Of a DNA stretch of 64,000 nucleotides, positions 27,911 to 40,851 are shown piece after piece. Where the stretch lies: assembly GCF_001463745.1 (NCBI RefSeq), contig NZ_BBWJ01000048.1:62001-126000 (forward strand), given 5' to 3'. Made by a program: the position numbers and the translations under genes. The notes under the pieces were generated by a model. The model made no database searches. It had not been told where the DNA came from and worked only from the letters and a program-made list of their open reading frames with translations. Numbering within the stretch: position 1 is the stretch's first letter; each line of letters starts with the position of its first letter. The DNA comes from Aureimonas sp. AU22. Lineage in GTDB: Bacteria; Pseudomonadota; Alphaproteobacteria; Rhizobiales; Rhizobiaceae.

Positions 27911-28879
27911 ATGAGCAAGTTGGGCAAGCTGGCAGCGGCCTTGGCGTTGGCGACCGTGATGGGCGCCCCGGCCTTCGCGCAGAGCGGCATGGTGGTCGGC
28001 TTCTCGCAGGTCGGCTCCGAATCGGGCTGGCGCGCCGCCGAGACGGCGGTGACCCGCCAGGAAGCCGAGAAGCGCGGCATCGACCTGAAATTCGCCGACG
28101 CGCAGCAGAAGCAGGAAAACCAGATCAAGGCGATCCGCTCCTTCGTGGCGCAGGGCGTCGACGCGATCCTGCTCGCCCCCGTAGTCGCCACGGGCTGGGA
28201 CGACGTCCTGGAAGAGGCCAAGGAAGCCGAGATCCCCGTCGTCCTTCTCGACCGCAACATCGAGACGACGGACGACTCCCTGTATCTTACGGCCGTGACC
28301 TCCGATCAGGTCCACGAGGGCAAGGTCGCCGGCGACTATCTCGTCGGCCAGGTCGGCTCGAAGCCCTGCAACGTCGTGGAGCTCCAGGGCACCACGGGAT
28401 CGTCGCCCGCCATCGCCCGCAAGAAGGGCTTCGAGGAGGCGATCGCCGGCCACGACAACATCAAGCTCACCCGCTCGCAGACGGGCGACTTCACCCGCAC
28501 CAAGGGCAAGGAAGTCATGGAGAGCTTCATCAAGGCCGAGAACGGCGGCAAGGACATCTGCGCGGTCTACGCCCACAACGACGACATGGCCGTCGGCGCG
28601 ATCCAGGCCATCAAGGAAGCCGGTCTGAAGCCGGGCTCGGACGTCATGGTCGTCTCGATCGACGCCGTGCCGGACATCTTCGCCGCCATGGCGGCCGGCG
28701 AGGCCAACGCCACCGTCGAGCTGACGCCCAACATGGCCGGCCCCGCCTTCGACGCGCTGGAGGCCTACAAGAAGGACGGCACCGAACCGAAGAAGTGGAT
28801 CCAGACGGAATCCAAGCTCTACACCCAGGCCGACGACCCGAAGGCGGTGATGGAGTCCAAGAAGGGCCTCGGTTACTGA
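27911..28879 (+). CDS. ytfQ: Periplasmic sugar-binding protein YtfQ (galactofuranose-type)
   Basis: 322 residues. The signal peptide (MSKLGKLAAALALATVMGAPAFA) is followed by a mature start MVVGFSQVGSESGWRAAET, near-identical in memory to E. coli YtfQ. Further matches are DAQQKQENQIKAIRSFVAQG, LLAPVVATGWDDVL, and KGKEVMESFIKAENGGKDIC. ATG 27911 follows gaggaagagc, and earlier in-frame Mets lack a signal. It binds a furanose sugar in the periplasm and hands it to the YtfT/YjfF pore. It is first in the operon, with a strong hairpin after it. Confidence 0.93.
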   Translation: MSKLGKLAAALALATVMGAPAFAQSGMVVGFSQVGSESGWRAAETAVTRQEAEKRGIDLKFADAQQKQENQIKAIRSFVAQGVDAILLAPVVATGWDDVLEEAKEAEIPVVLLDRNIETTDDSLYLTAVTSDQVHEGKVAGDYLVGQVGSKPCNVVELQGTTGSSPAIARKKGFEEAIAGHDNIKLTRSQTGDFTRTKGKEVMESFIKAENGGKDICAVYAHNDDMAVGAIQAIKEAGLKPGSDVMVVSIDAVPDIFAAMAAGEANATVELTPNMAGPAFDALEAYKKDGTEPKKWIQTESKLYTQADDPKAVMESKKGLGY

Positions 28880-28922
28880 GCCGAGCCGTCTGACGGGTCT
28901 CGTCCCGTCCGGCCCACGATCC

Positions 28923-28959
28923 CCGCGCCGCCGGCCTGACTTCATGGCCGGCGGCGCGG
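28923..28959 (+). terminator. Strong intra-operon hairpin between ytfQ and ytfR
   Basis: A perfect 14-base GC stem (ccgcgccgccggcc with ggccggcggcgcgg) and 9-base loop sits 44 bases after ytfQ and 90 bases before ytfR. There is no U-run. Such hairpins commonly protect the binding-protein mRNA and reduce read-through into the ATPase gene, giving excess binding protein. Confidence 0.6.
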
Positions 28960-29049
28960 TCCTTGGCGGCGACGGCACGGCCGACCGCGCCGGCTCGCGG
29001 CGAGATCCGCGACGGCCCGCCCCCGGCTCATCGGACCCGAGCGAACTTT

Positions 29050-30564
29050 ATGCCTCACGATCTCCTGGCCCTTCGCGGGCTGACCAAGACCTTTGCCGGA
29101 ATGACGGCGCTCGACGGCGTAGACCTGACGCTGCGCGCCGGCGAGATCCACGCGCTTCTCGGCGAGAACGGCGCCGGCAAGTCGACCCTGATCAAGACGC
29201 TGACGGGCGTCTATCGGCGCGACGGCGGCCGCATCCTTCTCGACGGCGCCGAGATCAACCCGGCCGACAGCCGGCAGGCGCAGGCCCTGGGCATCGGCAC
29301 GGTCTATCAGGAGGTCAACCTCCTGCCCAACCTGTCGGTCGCCGAGAACCTCTTTCTCGGCCGCCAGCCGATGCGCTTTGGGTTCACCGATGGGCGCGCC
29401 ATGCGCCGGCGGACCCGGGAGCTCCTGACGGCCTACGGCCTCGACGTCGACCCCTCCGCGACGCTCGGCCAGCTCTCGGTCGCGGTCCAGCAGCTCGTCG
29501 CCATCATCCGCGCGGTGGACGTGTCGGGCAAGGTGCTGATCCTCGACGAGCCGACCGCGAGCCTCGACGCCGCCGAGGTCGAGATGCTGTTCGCGGCGAT
29601 GCGGCGCCTGCGAGACCAGGGCATGGCGATCGTCTTCGTCACACATTTCCTCGATCAGGTCTTCGCCGTCTGCGACCGCGCCACGGTGCTGCGCAACGGC
29701 CGGCTCGTCGGCGAGCGCGCGATCGCCGAGACCTCGCGCATGGACATCGTCACCATGATGCTGGGCCGCGAGCTGGGCGAGGCCGTTCATCACAAGACGC
29801 CTGCCACCGCCGCCGCTGGTGAGCCGCGCGTCGCCTTCCGCAATTTCGGCCGCCGCCGCAGCGTCGAGCCCTTCGACCTCGCCATCCGACCGGGGGAGGC
29901 GGTGGGCGTCGCCGGTCTTCTCGGCTCCGGCCGCACCGAGACCGCCCGCCTCGTCTTCGGCGCCGACCGAGCCGATACGGGTGAGGCCTTCGTGGACGGC
30001 AAGCTCGTGCGCCTCGCCAACCCTCGCGCGGCCATCCGCGCCGGCTTCGGCTACTGCCCGGAGGAGCGCAAGGTGGAGGGCATCGTCGGCGACCTGTCGG
30101 TGCGCGAGAATATCATTCTGGCATTGCAGGCCCGGCGCGGCTGGGCGAAGCCCCTGTCGATGCGCGAGCAGATCCGCATATCCGACCGCTTCGTCAAGGC
30201 GCTTGATATCCGAACCACCGATATCGAGAAGCCGATCCGGCTCCTGTCCGGCGGCAACCAGCAGAAGGCGATCCTCGCCCGCTGGCTGGCGACGGAGCCG
30301 AGCTTCCTGATCCTCGACGAGCCGACGCGCGGCATCGACGTCGGCGCCCATGCCGAGATCGTGCGCCTGATCGAGACGCTGTGCGCGGACGGCATGGCGA
30401 TGCTCGTCATCTCGTCGGAGCTCGACGAGATCACCGCCTATGCGAACCGCGTGCGCGTGCTGCGCGACCGCCGCCATCTCGGCGACCTCACGGGCGAGGA
30501 CGTCTCGCCCGCCGCCATCATGCGCACCATTGCCGGCACGTCCACGGAAGGAGCGCGCGCGTGA
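29050..30564 (+). CDS. ytfR: Sugar ABC transporter double ATPase YtfR
   Basis: 504 residues with two fused nucleotide-binding domains, as in MglA/RbsA/YtfR. The first has Walker A GENGAGKSTLIKTL, a weak signature (LSVAVQQLVAIIRA) and Walker B VLILDEPTASLD. The second has a degenerate Walker A (GLLGSGRTETAR) but an intact signature LSGGNQQKAILARWL and FLILDEPTRGIDVG. This asymmetry is normal in the family. ATG 29050 was chosen because homologous sequence begins there, but its ribosome site is weak, which fits lower expression than ytfQ. Its end overlaps the ytfT start. Confidence 0.92.
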   Translation: MPHDLLALRGLTKTFAGMTALDGVDLTLRAGEIHALLGENGAGKSTLIKTLTGVYRRDGGRILLDGAEINPADSRQAQALGIGTVYQEVNLLPNLSVAENLFLGRQPMRFGFTDGRAMRRRTRELLTAYGLDVDPSATLGQLSVAVQQLVAIIRAVDVSGKVLILDEPTASLDAAEVEMLFAAMRRLRDQGMAIVFVTHFLDQVFAVCDRATVLRNGRLVGERAIAETSRMDIVTMMLGRELGEAVHHKTPATAAAGEPRVAFRNFGRRRSVEPFDLAIRPGEAVGVAGLLGSGRTETARLVFGADRADTGEAFVDGKLVRLANPRAAIRAGFGYCPEERKVEGIVGDLSVRENIILALQARRGWAKPLSMREQIRISDRFVKALDIRTTDIEKPIRLLSGGNQQKAILARWLATEPSFLILDEPTRGIDVGAHAEIVRLIETLCADGMAMLVISSELDEITAYANRVRVLRDRRHLGDLTGEDVSPAAIMRTIAGTSTEGARA

Positions 30565-31595
30565 GCCTCTCCCGCCTCAGATCGGCCCTGCCGCAGCTCC
30601 TGGCGCTCGCGCTCGTGCTCGGCATCAACGCGATGGTGTTCCCGTCCTTCTTCGACCTCGCCGTGCGCAACGACCGGCTCTACGGCCCCTTGATCGACGT
30701 CCTCAACCGCGGCGCGCCGGTGATGCTGCTCGCCATCGGTATGACGCTCGTGATCGCGACCAAGGGCGTCGACCTCTCCGTCGGCGCCACCATGGCGATC
30801 TCGGGCGCGGTCGCCGCGACCCTCACCGTCGCAGGCGTGCCAATCCCGCTCGTGATCCTCGCCTCGCTCGGCGTCGGCCTCCTCTGCGGCCTCTGGAACG
30901 GCATCCTCGTCGCCGTCCTCGACATCCAGCCGATCATCGCGACCCTGATCCTGATGGTCGCTGGACGCGGCATCGCGCAGCTCGTCACCTCCGGCTTCAT
31001 CGTCACCTTCAACGATCCGACCCTGTTCTTCATCGGCTCGGGCTCGTTCCTCTTCCTGCCCATGCCGGTGGTGATCGCGCTGGTGATGGCCGTGCTCGTC
31101 ATCCTTCTCGTGCGGCGCACCGCGCTCGGCCTCCTGATCGAGGCGACGGGCATCAACCGCCGCGCCTCGGCACTGGCCGGCGTCGACGCCAAGGCGGTGC
31201 TCATCGCCGCCTACATGACGTCGGGCCTCTGCGCCTCCGTCGCCGGCCTCATCGCCGCCGCCGACATCCGCGGCGCGGACGCGAACAACGCCGGTCTGTG
31301 GCTCGAACTCGACGCGATCCTTGCGGTCGTCATCGGCGGCACGTCGCTGATGGGCGGGCGCTTCTCGATCCCGCTCGCGCTCGTCGGTGCCCTGATCATC
31401 CAGGCGATGAACACCGGCATCCTCTTGTCCGGCTTCCCGCCGGAGATGAACCTCATTCTGAAGGCCGTGCTGATCGCCGTGATCCTGGTGCTGCAGTCGC
31501 CCGCCATGGCGCGCGCGACGAGCCTCCTGGCGGCGCGCCGTCCGCCCGCAACCGGGGTCGCCGCGCCCACCGCCGCCGATCCCCGCAAGGTCTGA
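30561..31595 (+). CDS. ytfT: Sugar ABC transporter permease YtfT
   Basis: 344-residue permease of the RbsC/YtfT family starting at GTG 30561, which overlaps the ytfR stop (GTGA) and has the site aaggagcg before it. Diagnostic regions are LLAIGMTLVIATKGVDLSVG, GILVAVLDIQPIIATLILMV and ILAVVIGGTSLMGGRFSIPL. It forms a heterodimeric pore with YjfF. It has about 10 helices and a proline/alanine-rich tail. Confidence 0.92.
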   Translation: MSLSRLRSALPQLLALALVLGINAMVFPSFFDLAVRNDRLYGPLIDVLNRGAPVMLLAIGMTLVIATKGVDLSVGATMAISGAVAATLTVAGVPIPLVILASLGVGLLCGLWNGILVAVLDIQPIIATLILMVAGRGIAQLVTSGFIVTFNDPTLFFIGSGSFLFLPMPVVIALVMAVLVILLVRRTALGLLIEATGINRRASALAGVDAKAVLIAAYMTSGLCASVAGLIAAADIRGADANNAGLWLELDAILAVVIGGTSLMGGRFSIPLALVGALIIQAMNTGILLSGFPPEMNLILKAVLIAVILVLQSPAMARATSLLAARRPPATGVAAPTAADPRKV

Positions 31596-31600
31596 CGCCG

Positions 31601-32563
31601 ATGAATGCGCGCTTTCTGCCCCTTCTCGTCACGGTCGCCGTCTTCGCCGTCGCCTTCGCCCTGTCGGCGGCGCAGTTCCCGGCGATGCTGTCCACCCGCG
31701 TCGTCGCCAACCTCCTGACCGACAACGCCTTCCTCGGCATCGTCGCCGTCGGCATGACCTTCGTCATCCTGTCCGGCGGCATCGACCTGTCGGTCGGCTC
31801 GGTGATCGCCTTCACCGGCGTCTTTCTCGCCGTCACCATTCGCGACGGATACCACCCCTACCCGATGATCGCGGCGATCCTCGTGATATCGGCCCTCTTC
31901 GGCGCGTTGATGGGCGCGATGATCCATACGCTCGAGACGCCGCCCTTCATCGTCACACTGGCCGGCATGTTCCTCGCACGCGGCGGCTGCTACCTCTTGA
32001 CCACCGAGTCCGTGCCGATCGACCATCCGGCCTTCGACGCGCTGAAGCGGATCTACTGGACCATCCCCACCGGCGGTCGCCTCACCTTCGTCGCCATGGT
32101 CATGCTGGCCGTCTTCGCGCTTGGCATGGTGATCGCGCACAAGACGCGCTTCGGAACCTATGTCTATGCGCTGGGCGGCGACAGGACCTCGTCGGAGCTG
32201 ATGGGCGTGCCGGTGGCCCGCGTCACAATCGGCATCTACGCGCTGTCGAGCCTGCTCGCCGGCATCGCCGGCGTCGTCTTCGCGCTCTACACCTCGTCCG
32301 GCTACTCGCTGGCGACCGTCGGCGTCGAGCTCGATGCGATCGCCGCCGTCGTGATCGGCGGGACCCTCCTCACCGGCGGGGTCGGCTTCGTCGCCGGTAC
32401 CTTCGTCGGCATCCTGATCTCCGGCCTGATCCAGACCTACATCGTCTTCGACGGCACGCTCTCGTCCTGGTGGACCAAGATCGCCATCGGCATCCTCCTC
32501 TTCGCCTTCATCACCCTGCAGCGCGGCCTGACGAAACGCACCAGCCTCGCGGCCGCGGCGTAA
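31601..32563 (+). CDS. yjfF: Sugar ABC transporter permease YjfF
   Basis: 320 residues, five bases after ytfT. It contains the paired-permease motifs GMTFVILSGGIDLSVGSVIA and LDAIAAVVIGGTLLTGGVGF, plus LETPPFIVTLAGMFLARGGC, typical of YjfF. Two different permeases are characteristic of the galactofuranose importer, unlike RbsC or MglC homodimers. It is the last gene of the operon. The convergent malic enzyme gene ends 169 bases downstream, beyond a large palindrome. Confidence 0.92.
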   Translation: MNARFLPLLVTVAVFAVAFALSAAQFPAMLSTRVVANLLTDNAFLGIVAVGMTFVILSGGIDLSVGSVIAFTGVFLAVTIRDGYHPYPMIAAILVISALFGALMGAMIHTLETPPFIVTLAGMFLARGGCYLLTTESVPIDHPAFDALKRIYWTIPTGGRLTFVAMVMLAVFALGMVIAHKTRFGTYVYALGGDRTSSELMGVPVARVTIGIYALSSLLAGIAGVVFALYTSSGYSLATVGVELDAIAAVVIGGTLLTGGVGFVAGTFVGILISGLIQTYIVFDGTLSSWWTKIAIGILLFAFITLQRGLTKRTSLAAAA

Positions 32564-32572
32564 GGAAGGGGC

Positions 32573-32730
32573 GGGGCTGCCGCCCCGGTCCCCGCTCGGG
32601 AATGAATTCCCGAACCCTTCTTTCTTTTTGACATGGAAAAAGGGGGCCGGCGGCCCCCTTTTCCATGTCACCAAAGATGGGGGTCCAGGGGAATCATTCC
32701 CCTGGCGGGGTGCAGGGGCGGCGCCCCAGC
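32573..32730. repeat. Composite extragenic palindrome: two diverged copies of an approx. 80-base module, inverted
   Basis: The gap between convergent yjfF and maeB is nearly filled by an inverted repeat with its axis near 32650. The inner arms (tgacatggaaaa plus gggggccg) pair across 32629-32670 with one bulged base. The outer arms align as diverged copies. Each copy has a GGGGC-GCCGCCCC hairpin, then CCCCGC, then a GGGAATGA-TTCCC mini-palindrome, then ACCC and TCTTT, then TGACATGG. It would fold into a very stable RNA structure on either strand and can serve both genes as terminator. The modular structure resembles REP/BIME-type extragenic elements. Confidence 0.75.
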
Positions 32731-32731
32731 C

Positions 32732-35011
32732 CTACCCCTCCGCCGAGAATGCCGCGAAGGCGGCCATGTTGACGATGTCGGTGTCGGCGGCGCCGAGCTT
32801 GACAATCTGGACGGGCTTTTCGAGACCGACGAGCACGGGGCCGAGCACGGTCGCCTCGCCGAGTTCCTGCACCAGACGCGTCGAGATCGAGGCGGAGTGG
32901 AAGGCCGGCATGACGAGAACGTTGGCCGGTCCGGTGAGGCGGCAGAACGGATAGAGCGCCATCAGCTCGGGATTGAGCGCGACATCGGCGCCCATCTCGC
33001 CATCGAACTCGAAGTCGACGCTGTTCTGCGACAGGAGCGCGACGGCCTCGCGCACGCGCTCGGACCGCTCGGAGGCGGGGTGGCCGAAGGTCGAGTGGGC
33101 GAGGAAGGCGACGCGCGGCGTGTGGCCGAGCTTGCGGGCGAAGCGCGCGGCTTCCGTGGCGATGCGGGCAAGCTGCTGGGCGCCCGGCATATCGTGGACC
33201 GCGGTGTCGGCGACGAACGTCGTGCGCCCCCTGGCGATCACGATCGAGATGCCGATCACGGCGCGGTTCGGCTTGGGGTCGATGACGTGTCGCACGTCGT
33301 CGAGCACGACCGAGTAGTTGCGCGTCAGGCCGGAGACCATGGCGTCTGCGTCGCCCAGCGCCACCATGGCGGCGGCGAAGTGGTTGCGGTCGGTGTTGAT
33401 CAAGCGATGACAATCGCGCTGCAGGTAGCCGTGGCGCTGGAGGCGGCCGTAAAGGTGCTCGGAATAGGCGCTGGTGCGGTCCGACAGGCGCGCGTTGTTG
33501 ATGGCGATCCCGTCCTTCAGCTCGACGCCGGCAAAGCGAGCGGTCTCGCGGATGCGGTCCTCGCGCCCGACGAGGACCGCCTGTCCGAGCCCTTGCGTGA
33601 CGTAGGAGGTGGCGGCGCGGATGACCTGCTCCTCCTCGCCTTCCGCGAAGACGACCTTGCGGGGACGCTGGCGCAGGCTGGCGAAGATGTTCTGGAACGT
33701 GCCGGCAGTCGGGTCGCGGCGCGAGGCGAGCTGGTTGCGGTAGGCGGTCCAGTCCGCGATGTCCTTGCGCGCCACCCCGGACTCCATCGCGGCGCGGGCC
33801 ACGGCTTCCGGGATGTGGGTGATGAGGCGTGGATCGAAGGGGGCGGGGATGATGTAGTCGCGGCCGAACTTCGGACGCCCCGAACCCTTGTAGGCCGAGG
33901 CGACGGCATCGGGCACGTCCTCGCGGGCGAGCGCCGCCAGAGCCTCGGCAGCCGCGATCTTCATCGCGTCGTTGATCTGCGTCGCGCGCACGTCGAGCGC
34001 GCCGCGGAAGATGTAGGGGAAGCCGAGGACATTGTTGACCTGATTGGGGTAGTCCGAGCGGCCGGTCGCCACGATCGCGTCGTCGCGGATCGCGTGCGCC
34101 TCCTCCGGGGTGATCTCCGGGTCCGGGTTGGCCATGGCGAAGATGATCGGGTTCTCCGCCATCGAGCGCACCATTTCGGGGGTCAGCGCGCCCTTGGCCG
34201 AGACGCCGAAGAAGACGTCGGCGCCGCGCATCGCATCCTCGAGGGTCCGGGCGTCCGTATGGGCGGCGTGCGCCGACTTCCACTGGTTCATGCCCTCGGT
34301 GCGACCCTGGAAGATCACGCCCTTGGTGTCGCAGAGGATGACGCTGTCGTGCGGCACGCCCATCGCCTTGACAAGCTCGACGCAGGCGATGCCAGCCGCG
34401 CCCGCGCCGTTGCAGACGAGCTTGATGTCCCGCATCTCGCGCCCCGTCAGATGCAGGGCGTTGATGATGCCGGCGGCGGCGATAATCGCCGTGCCGTGCT
34501 GGTCGTCGTGGAAGACGGGAATGTCCATCAGCTCGCGCAGGCGCTGCTCGATGATGAAGCACTCGGGCGCCTTGATATCCTCGAGGTTGATGCCGCCGAA
34601 GGAGGGGCCGAGATAGCGCACGGCGTTGACGAAGGTGTCGGGGTCTTCGGTGTCGACCTCGAGGTCGATGGAATCGACGTCGGCGAAGCGCTTGAAGAGG
34701 ACGGCCTTGCCCTCCATCACGGGCTTGGAGGCGAGCGGCCCGAGATTGCCGAGGCCGAGGATCGCCGTGCCGTTGGAGATCACGGCCACCATGTTGCCGC
34801 GCGTCGTGTAGTCGAAGGCGCGCGCCGGATCCTCGGCGATGGCCTTTACCGGCACGGCGACGCCGGGCGAGTAGGCCAGGCTGAGGTCCCGCTGCGTCGC
34901 CATGGGTTTCGTCGGCGCGATCTCCAGCTTGCCGGGACGTCCGTCGGCATGGAAGGCGAGCGCCTCCGCATCGGTGGTGCGGATGCCGCTGCGTCGCGTC
35001 GTGTCGGCCAT
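32732..35011 (-). CDS. maeB: NADP-dependent malic enzyme with C-terminal phosphotransacetylase-like domain
   Basis: 759 residues, the normal length of MaeB. The N-terminal malic enzyme domain (about 1-430) includes [19 protein letters not shown], a catalytic/metal segment ([20 protein letters not shown]) and the NADP fold [20 protein letters not shown]. The C-terminal half (about 440-755) resembles phosphate acetyltransferase ([25 protein letters not shown]-like, [11 protein letters not shown]) but usually lacks that activity and acts as an acetyl-CoA-responsive regulatory domain. It converts malate to pyruvate plus CO2 and NADPH. ATG 35011 is the start because conserved sequence begins soon after (MADTTRR). 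Confidence 0.95.
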   Translation of the reverse strand: MADTTRRSGIRTTDAEALAFHADGRPGKLEIAPTKPMATQRDLSLAYSPGVAVPVKAIAEDPARAFDYTTRGNMVAVISNGTAILGLGNLGPLASKPVMEGKAVLFKRFADVDSIDLEVDTEDPDTFVNAVRYLGPSFGGINLEDIKAPECFIIEQRLRELMDIPVFHDDQHGTAIIAAAGIINALHLTGREMRDIKLVCNGAGAAGIACVELVKAMGVPHDSVILCDTKGVIFQGRTEGMNQWKSAHAAHTDARTLEDAMRGADVFFGVSAKGALTPEMVRSMAENPIIFAMANPDPEITPEEAHAIRDDAIVATGRSDYPNQVNNVLGFPYIFRGALDVRATQINDAMKIAAAEALAALAREDVPDAVASAYKGSGRPKFGRDYIIPAPFDPRLITHIPEAVARAAMESGVARKDIADWTAYRNQLASRRDPTAGTFQNIFASLRQRPRKVVFAEGEEEQVIRAATSYVTQGLGQAVLVGREDRIRETARFAGVELKDGIAINNARLSDRTSAYSEHLYGRLQRHGYLQRDCHRLINTDRNHFAAAMVALGDADAMVSGLTRNYSVVLDDVRHVIDPKPNRAVIGISIVIARGRTTFVADTAVHDMPGAQQLARIATEAARFARKLGHTPRVAFLAHSTFGHPASERSERVREAVALLSQNSVDFEFDGEMGADVALNPELMALYPFCRLTGPANVLVMPAFHSASISTRLVQELGEATVLGPVLVGLEKPVQIVKLGAADTDIVNMAAFAAFSAEG

Positions 35012-35215
35012 GATTCCCTCGCTTCGTAGGCCAGGCTCATCGCCGGCCGCAAGGGTCGTTGTTTCGTGGGGAGCGGCCGTCGTCAACGGGTCCGTCGTGC
35101 GGCAGTGCAGCGAAGACGCCAGCGTTTGCGGGATCGGATGGCCGGTCGGCGGCGGGACGACCGCGGCGCTTCGGACCGCCGGTCTCTTGGGATCGCGAGG
35201 GCAATAAACGAAGAC

Positions 35216-35289
35216 GGGAGAGACCCGGGACGACGGGTCTCTCCCCAAAACTGGAGGCAGGAAGCCGAAGGGGCATGACGCCCCTTCGG
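35216..35289 (-). terminator. Two stem-loops downstream of the porin gene
   Basis: Read on the minus strand after the porin stop, the first hairpin pairs gccccttcgg with ccgaaggggc (35265-35289, 5-base loop). The second pairs gggagagaccc with gggtctctccc (35216-35245) and is followed by GTCTTCGTTTAT. The second is the better terminator. Together they isolate the highly expressed porin from maeB. The rest of 35012-35302 holds no gene. Confidence 0.7.
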
Positions 35290-35302
35290 TATCGCGGTCG
35301 GA

Positions 35303-36550
35303 TTAGAAGTTGCGCTGGAAGCGCAGGAAGCCCGAGACCTGATCGGTGTCGCCGATCGGGCCGCCGAAGTCGACGTTCCGGTAGGAGACTTCGGCCAGCG
35401 TCGCGAAGTTGTTGGTGATCTGGTAGCCGACGTTGCCGACGAGCGCGTAGTAGTCGCCCGACGAGATGACCGGCAGGAGCTGACCGAAGGCGTTACGCAC
35501 GAAGAAGCGCGTGTCGAAGGTCTCGCCGTACTGGCCCGACACCGCGACGCCGACCTTGCCGAACGCCTGGGCGTAGCCCGCACCGGCGGCCCACTCGAGG
35601 ACGATCGGAACCGAGCCCGGGACCGGGTTCAGGATGTTCGGGTTGTTGGCGGCGAAGGTACCGGCCGTGGTCAGACCGTCGGTGACGGCGTAGACGGTCG
35701 GGTCGAAGGCGTAGTGACCCTCGATCTTCAGCTGCGACTCGGGCGCGATGAGGTCCTTCAGCAGCACGCCGGCCTTCAGAGCGAAGGCGCCGTTGTCACC
35801 GTCTTCCAGCAGCGTCGGGTAGTTGCCGTTCAGCACGAAGCGGCCGGCAGAGGTGAACAGGTCGTCGACGTCTTCCTGGTTGAAGGTCTCGTCGTAGACG
35901 GCCGACAGGAAGGCACCGCCCCAGGCGCCGGAATAGACCAGCTTGCCGTGGATGTCCGGAACCACGTCGCCGGTGCCGTCGTCTTCGAGGCCGATCGAGG
36001 CCGAGAAGCCGCCCGCGGCGAAGGTGTAGGACACCTGGTTGGTGTTGAAGTCACCGACGATGAGGTCGGTATCGGTCAGAAGGCCATCCTCGAGACCGCC
36101 GATGTCCGACGACCACATGGAGTCGCGGTAACCCATGAGCAGGCCGCCGAGCTGGATGTAGGCCTGGTCGATCGCAACGCCGTTGTTGGCGCCCGACAGG
36201 TTGGTCGCCTGGAGACGGGCGAAGGCGCGCAGGGTGCCGAGCTCGGTCTCTTCGCGGGCGTCGAAGTTCAGACGGGCGCGGACGCGGCTGCGCAGGTCGT
36301 AGTCGTCGCCTTCGAGGTTCTGGGCCGGGTCACCGGCGACGTTCACCTGGAAGCGGACGTAACCACCGACCGAAAGGCAGGTCTCGGTGCCCGGGATGTA
36401 GTAGAAGCCCTTGCCGTAGACGTCGCAAACGCGGACGTAGTCGACCGGCTCGGGCTCGACGGCAACGATGGCATCAGCGGCGCGAGCGCCGGAAACAGCG
36501 ACGAGAGCCGCAGCGGAGCCAAGAAGAACTTGGTGGAAAACGTTTTTCAT
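35303..36550 (-). CDS. Outer-membrane porin, Omp2b/RopA family
   Basis: 415 residues. A signal peptide (MKNVFHQVLLGSAAALVAVS, cleaved near ARAADA) is followed by the alphaproteobacterial porin motif VRVCDVYGKGFYYIPGTETC with its Cys pair, then CLSVGGYVRFQVN, many amphipathic beta strands and a C-terminal Phe (GFLRFQRNF). It is a trimeric general-diffusion channel. ATG 36550 begins the signal, and the in-frame Met at 36634 is 5' leader. The third-position GC is lower than in neighbours and codon use is biased, as expected for a very abundant protein. Confidence 0.93.
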   Translation of the reverse strand: MKNVFHQVLLGSAAALVAVSGARAADAIVAVEPEPVDYVRVCDVYGKGFYYIPGTETCLSVGGYVRFQVNVAGDPAQNLEGDDYDLRSRVRARLNFDAREETELGTLRAFARLQATNLSGANNGVAIDQAYIQLGGLLMGYRDSMWSSDIGGLEDGLLTDTDLIVGDFNTNQVSYTFAAGGFSASIGLEDDGTGDVVPDIHGKLVYSGAWGGAFLSAVYDETFNQEDVDDLFTSAGRFVLNGNYPTLLEDGDNGAFALKAGVLLKDLIAPESQLKIEGHYAFDPTVYAVTDGLTTAGTFAANNPNILNPVPGSVPIVLEWAAGAGYAQAFGKVGVAVSGQYGETFDTRFFVRNAFGQLLPVISSGDYYALVGNVGYQITNNFATLAEVSYRNVDFGGPIGDTDQVSGFLRFQRNF

Positions 36551-36953
36551 TGTCCCGGACAATTCCTGGTTGAAGGCTAAGGCAGCCCTTGCGGCGGCTA
36601 CCTCCGACAAATGCCATTGAAGTTGTTTGGACACAATTTAAAAACCGCTGCGGCCTTCCCTCGTAAGCTCTCTGACACAGCGTTGTGCCGTTTTGGCCAC
36701 ATTTCGACTTGCAGCAACGCAATCACTACTTAAGATAAGGGAAGCTTCCTAATCTGAACCAGCGTCGGCGGAAAGGGGCGCCACAATTGCTGGATGGCCG
36801 GATCGAGCGCGGCGTAATGTGCAGCGATAACAGCACCATGGCGGCGTGGCGCGCGCGCATGCGCCAGGGACCACCTGTCGTATACAAGTGCCGCAAAGCC
36901 GTGTTGGCTGAAGACTCGAGGGCGGAGCCTGCCCTCGCGGCGTCCGCGCGCGA
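36551..36953. promoter_or_regulatory. Gene-free interval, promoter and long leader region of the porin gene
   Basis: This 403-base gap lies between the metH stop and the porin start, both on the minus strand. Its porin-proximal half (36600-36750) is noticeably AT-richer than the surroundings, with tracts such as acaatttaaaaacc and acttaagataaggg. Rhizobial porin genes commonly have long leaders and regulated promoters. No hexamer pair stands out enough to name a promoter, and no protein-coding frame looks real. Confidence 0.4.
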
Positions 36954-40718
<3,765 letters not shown>

Positions 40719-40752
40719 GAAAAGCACCTCACGGCCGGGCACCGCCCGATGG

Positions 40753-40774
40753 CATATAAGGATGTCCTTATATG
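40753..40774. promoter_or_regulatory. Perfect 22-base palindrome in the metH promoter, candidate operator
   Basis: Arms catataagga and tccttatatg flank a central tg, giving a perfect dyad 35-56 bases ahead of the metH ATG. It is strikingly AT-rich for this genome. ArsR-family regulators of the S-adenosylhomocysteine-sensing kind (SahR type) control methionine-cycle genes in proteobacteria through AT-rich dyads of about this length, so such a protein is the favoured candidate. The link is inference. Confidence 0.55.
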
Positions 40775-40826
40775 ATCCGACACGCCATGGCGAGGCGTCA
40801 GACATGCCGCGGATGCGCGACTTGGA

Positions 40827-40841
40827 TTGGAACGGTTCCAG
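40827..40841. promoter_or_regulatory. Irr-box-like inverted repeat upstream of efeUOBM
   Basis: TTGGAACGGTTCCAG is a 6-3-6 dyad matching the general form of the rhizobial iron control element (TTnGAA-N3-TTCnAA) bound by Irr, with G/C replacing A/T at the variable positions. It lies in the 212-base gap between metH and efeU, 11 bases above a candidate promoter. The location ahead of iron-uptake genes supports it, but the consensus match is incomplete. Confidence 0.4.
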
Positions 40842-40851
40842 AACATATTTA

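Noticed and set aside
28963-29049. N-terminal extension of YtfR from an upstream ATG
   Set aside because: The extra 29 residues are low complexity, overlap the hairpin between ytfQ and ytfR, and are not found in this family. Homology starts at 29050.
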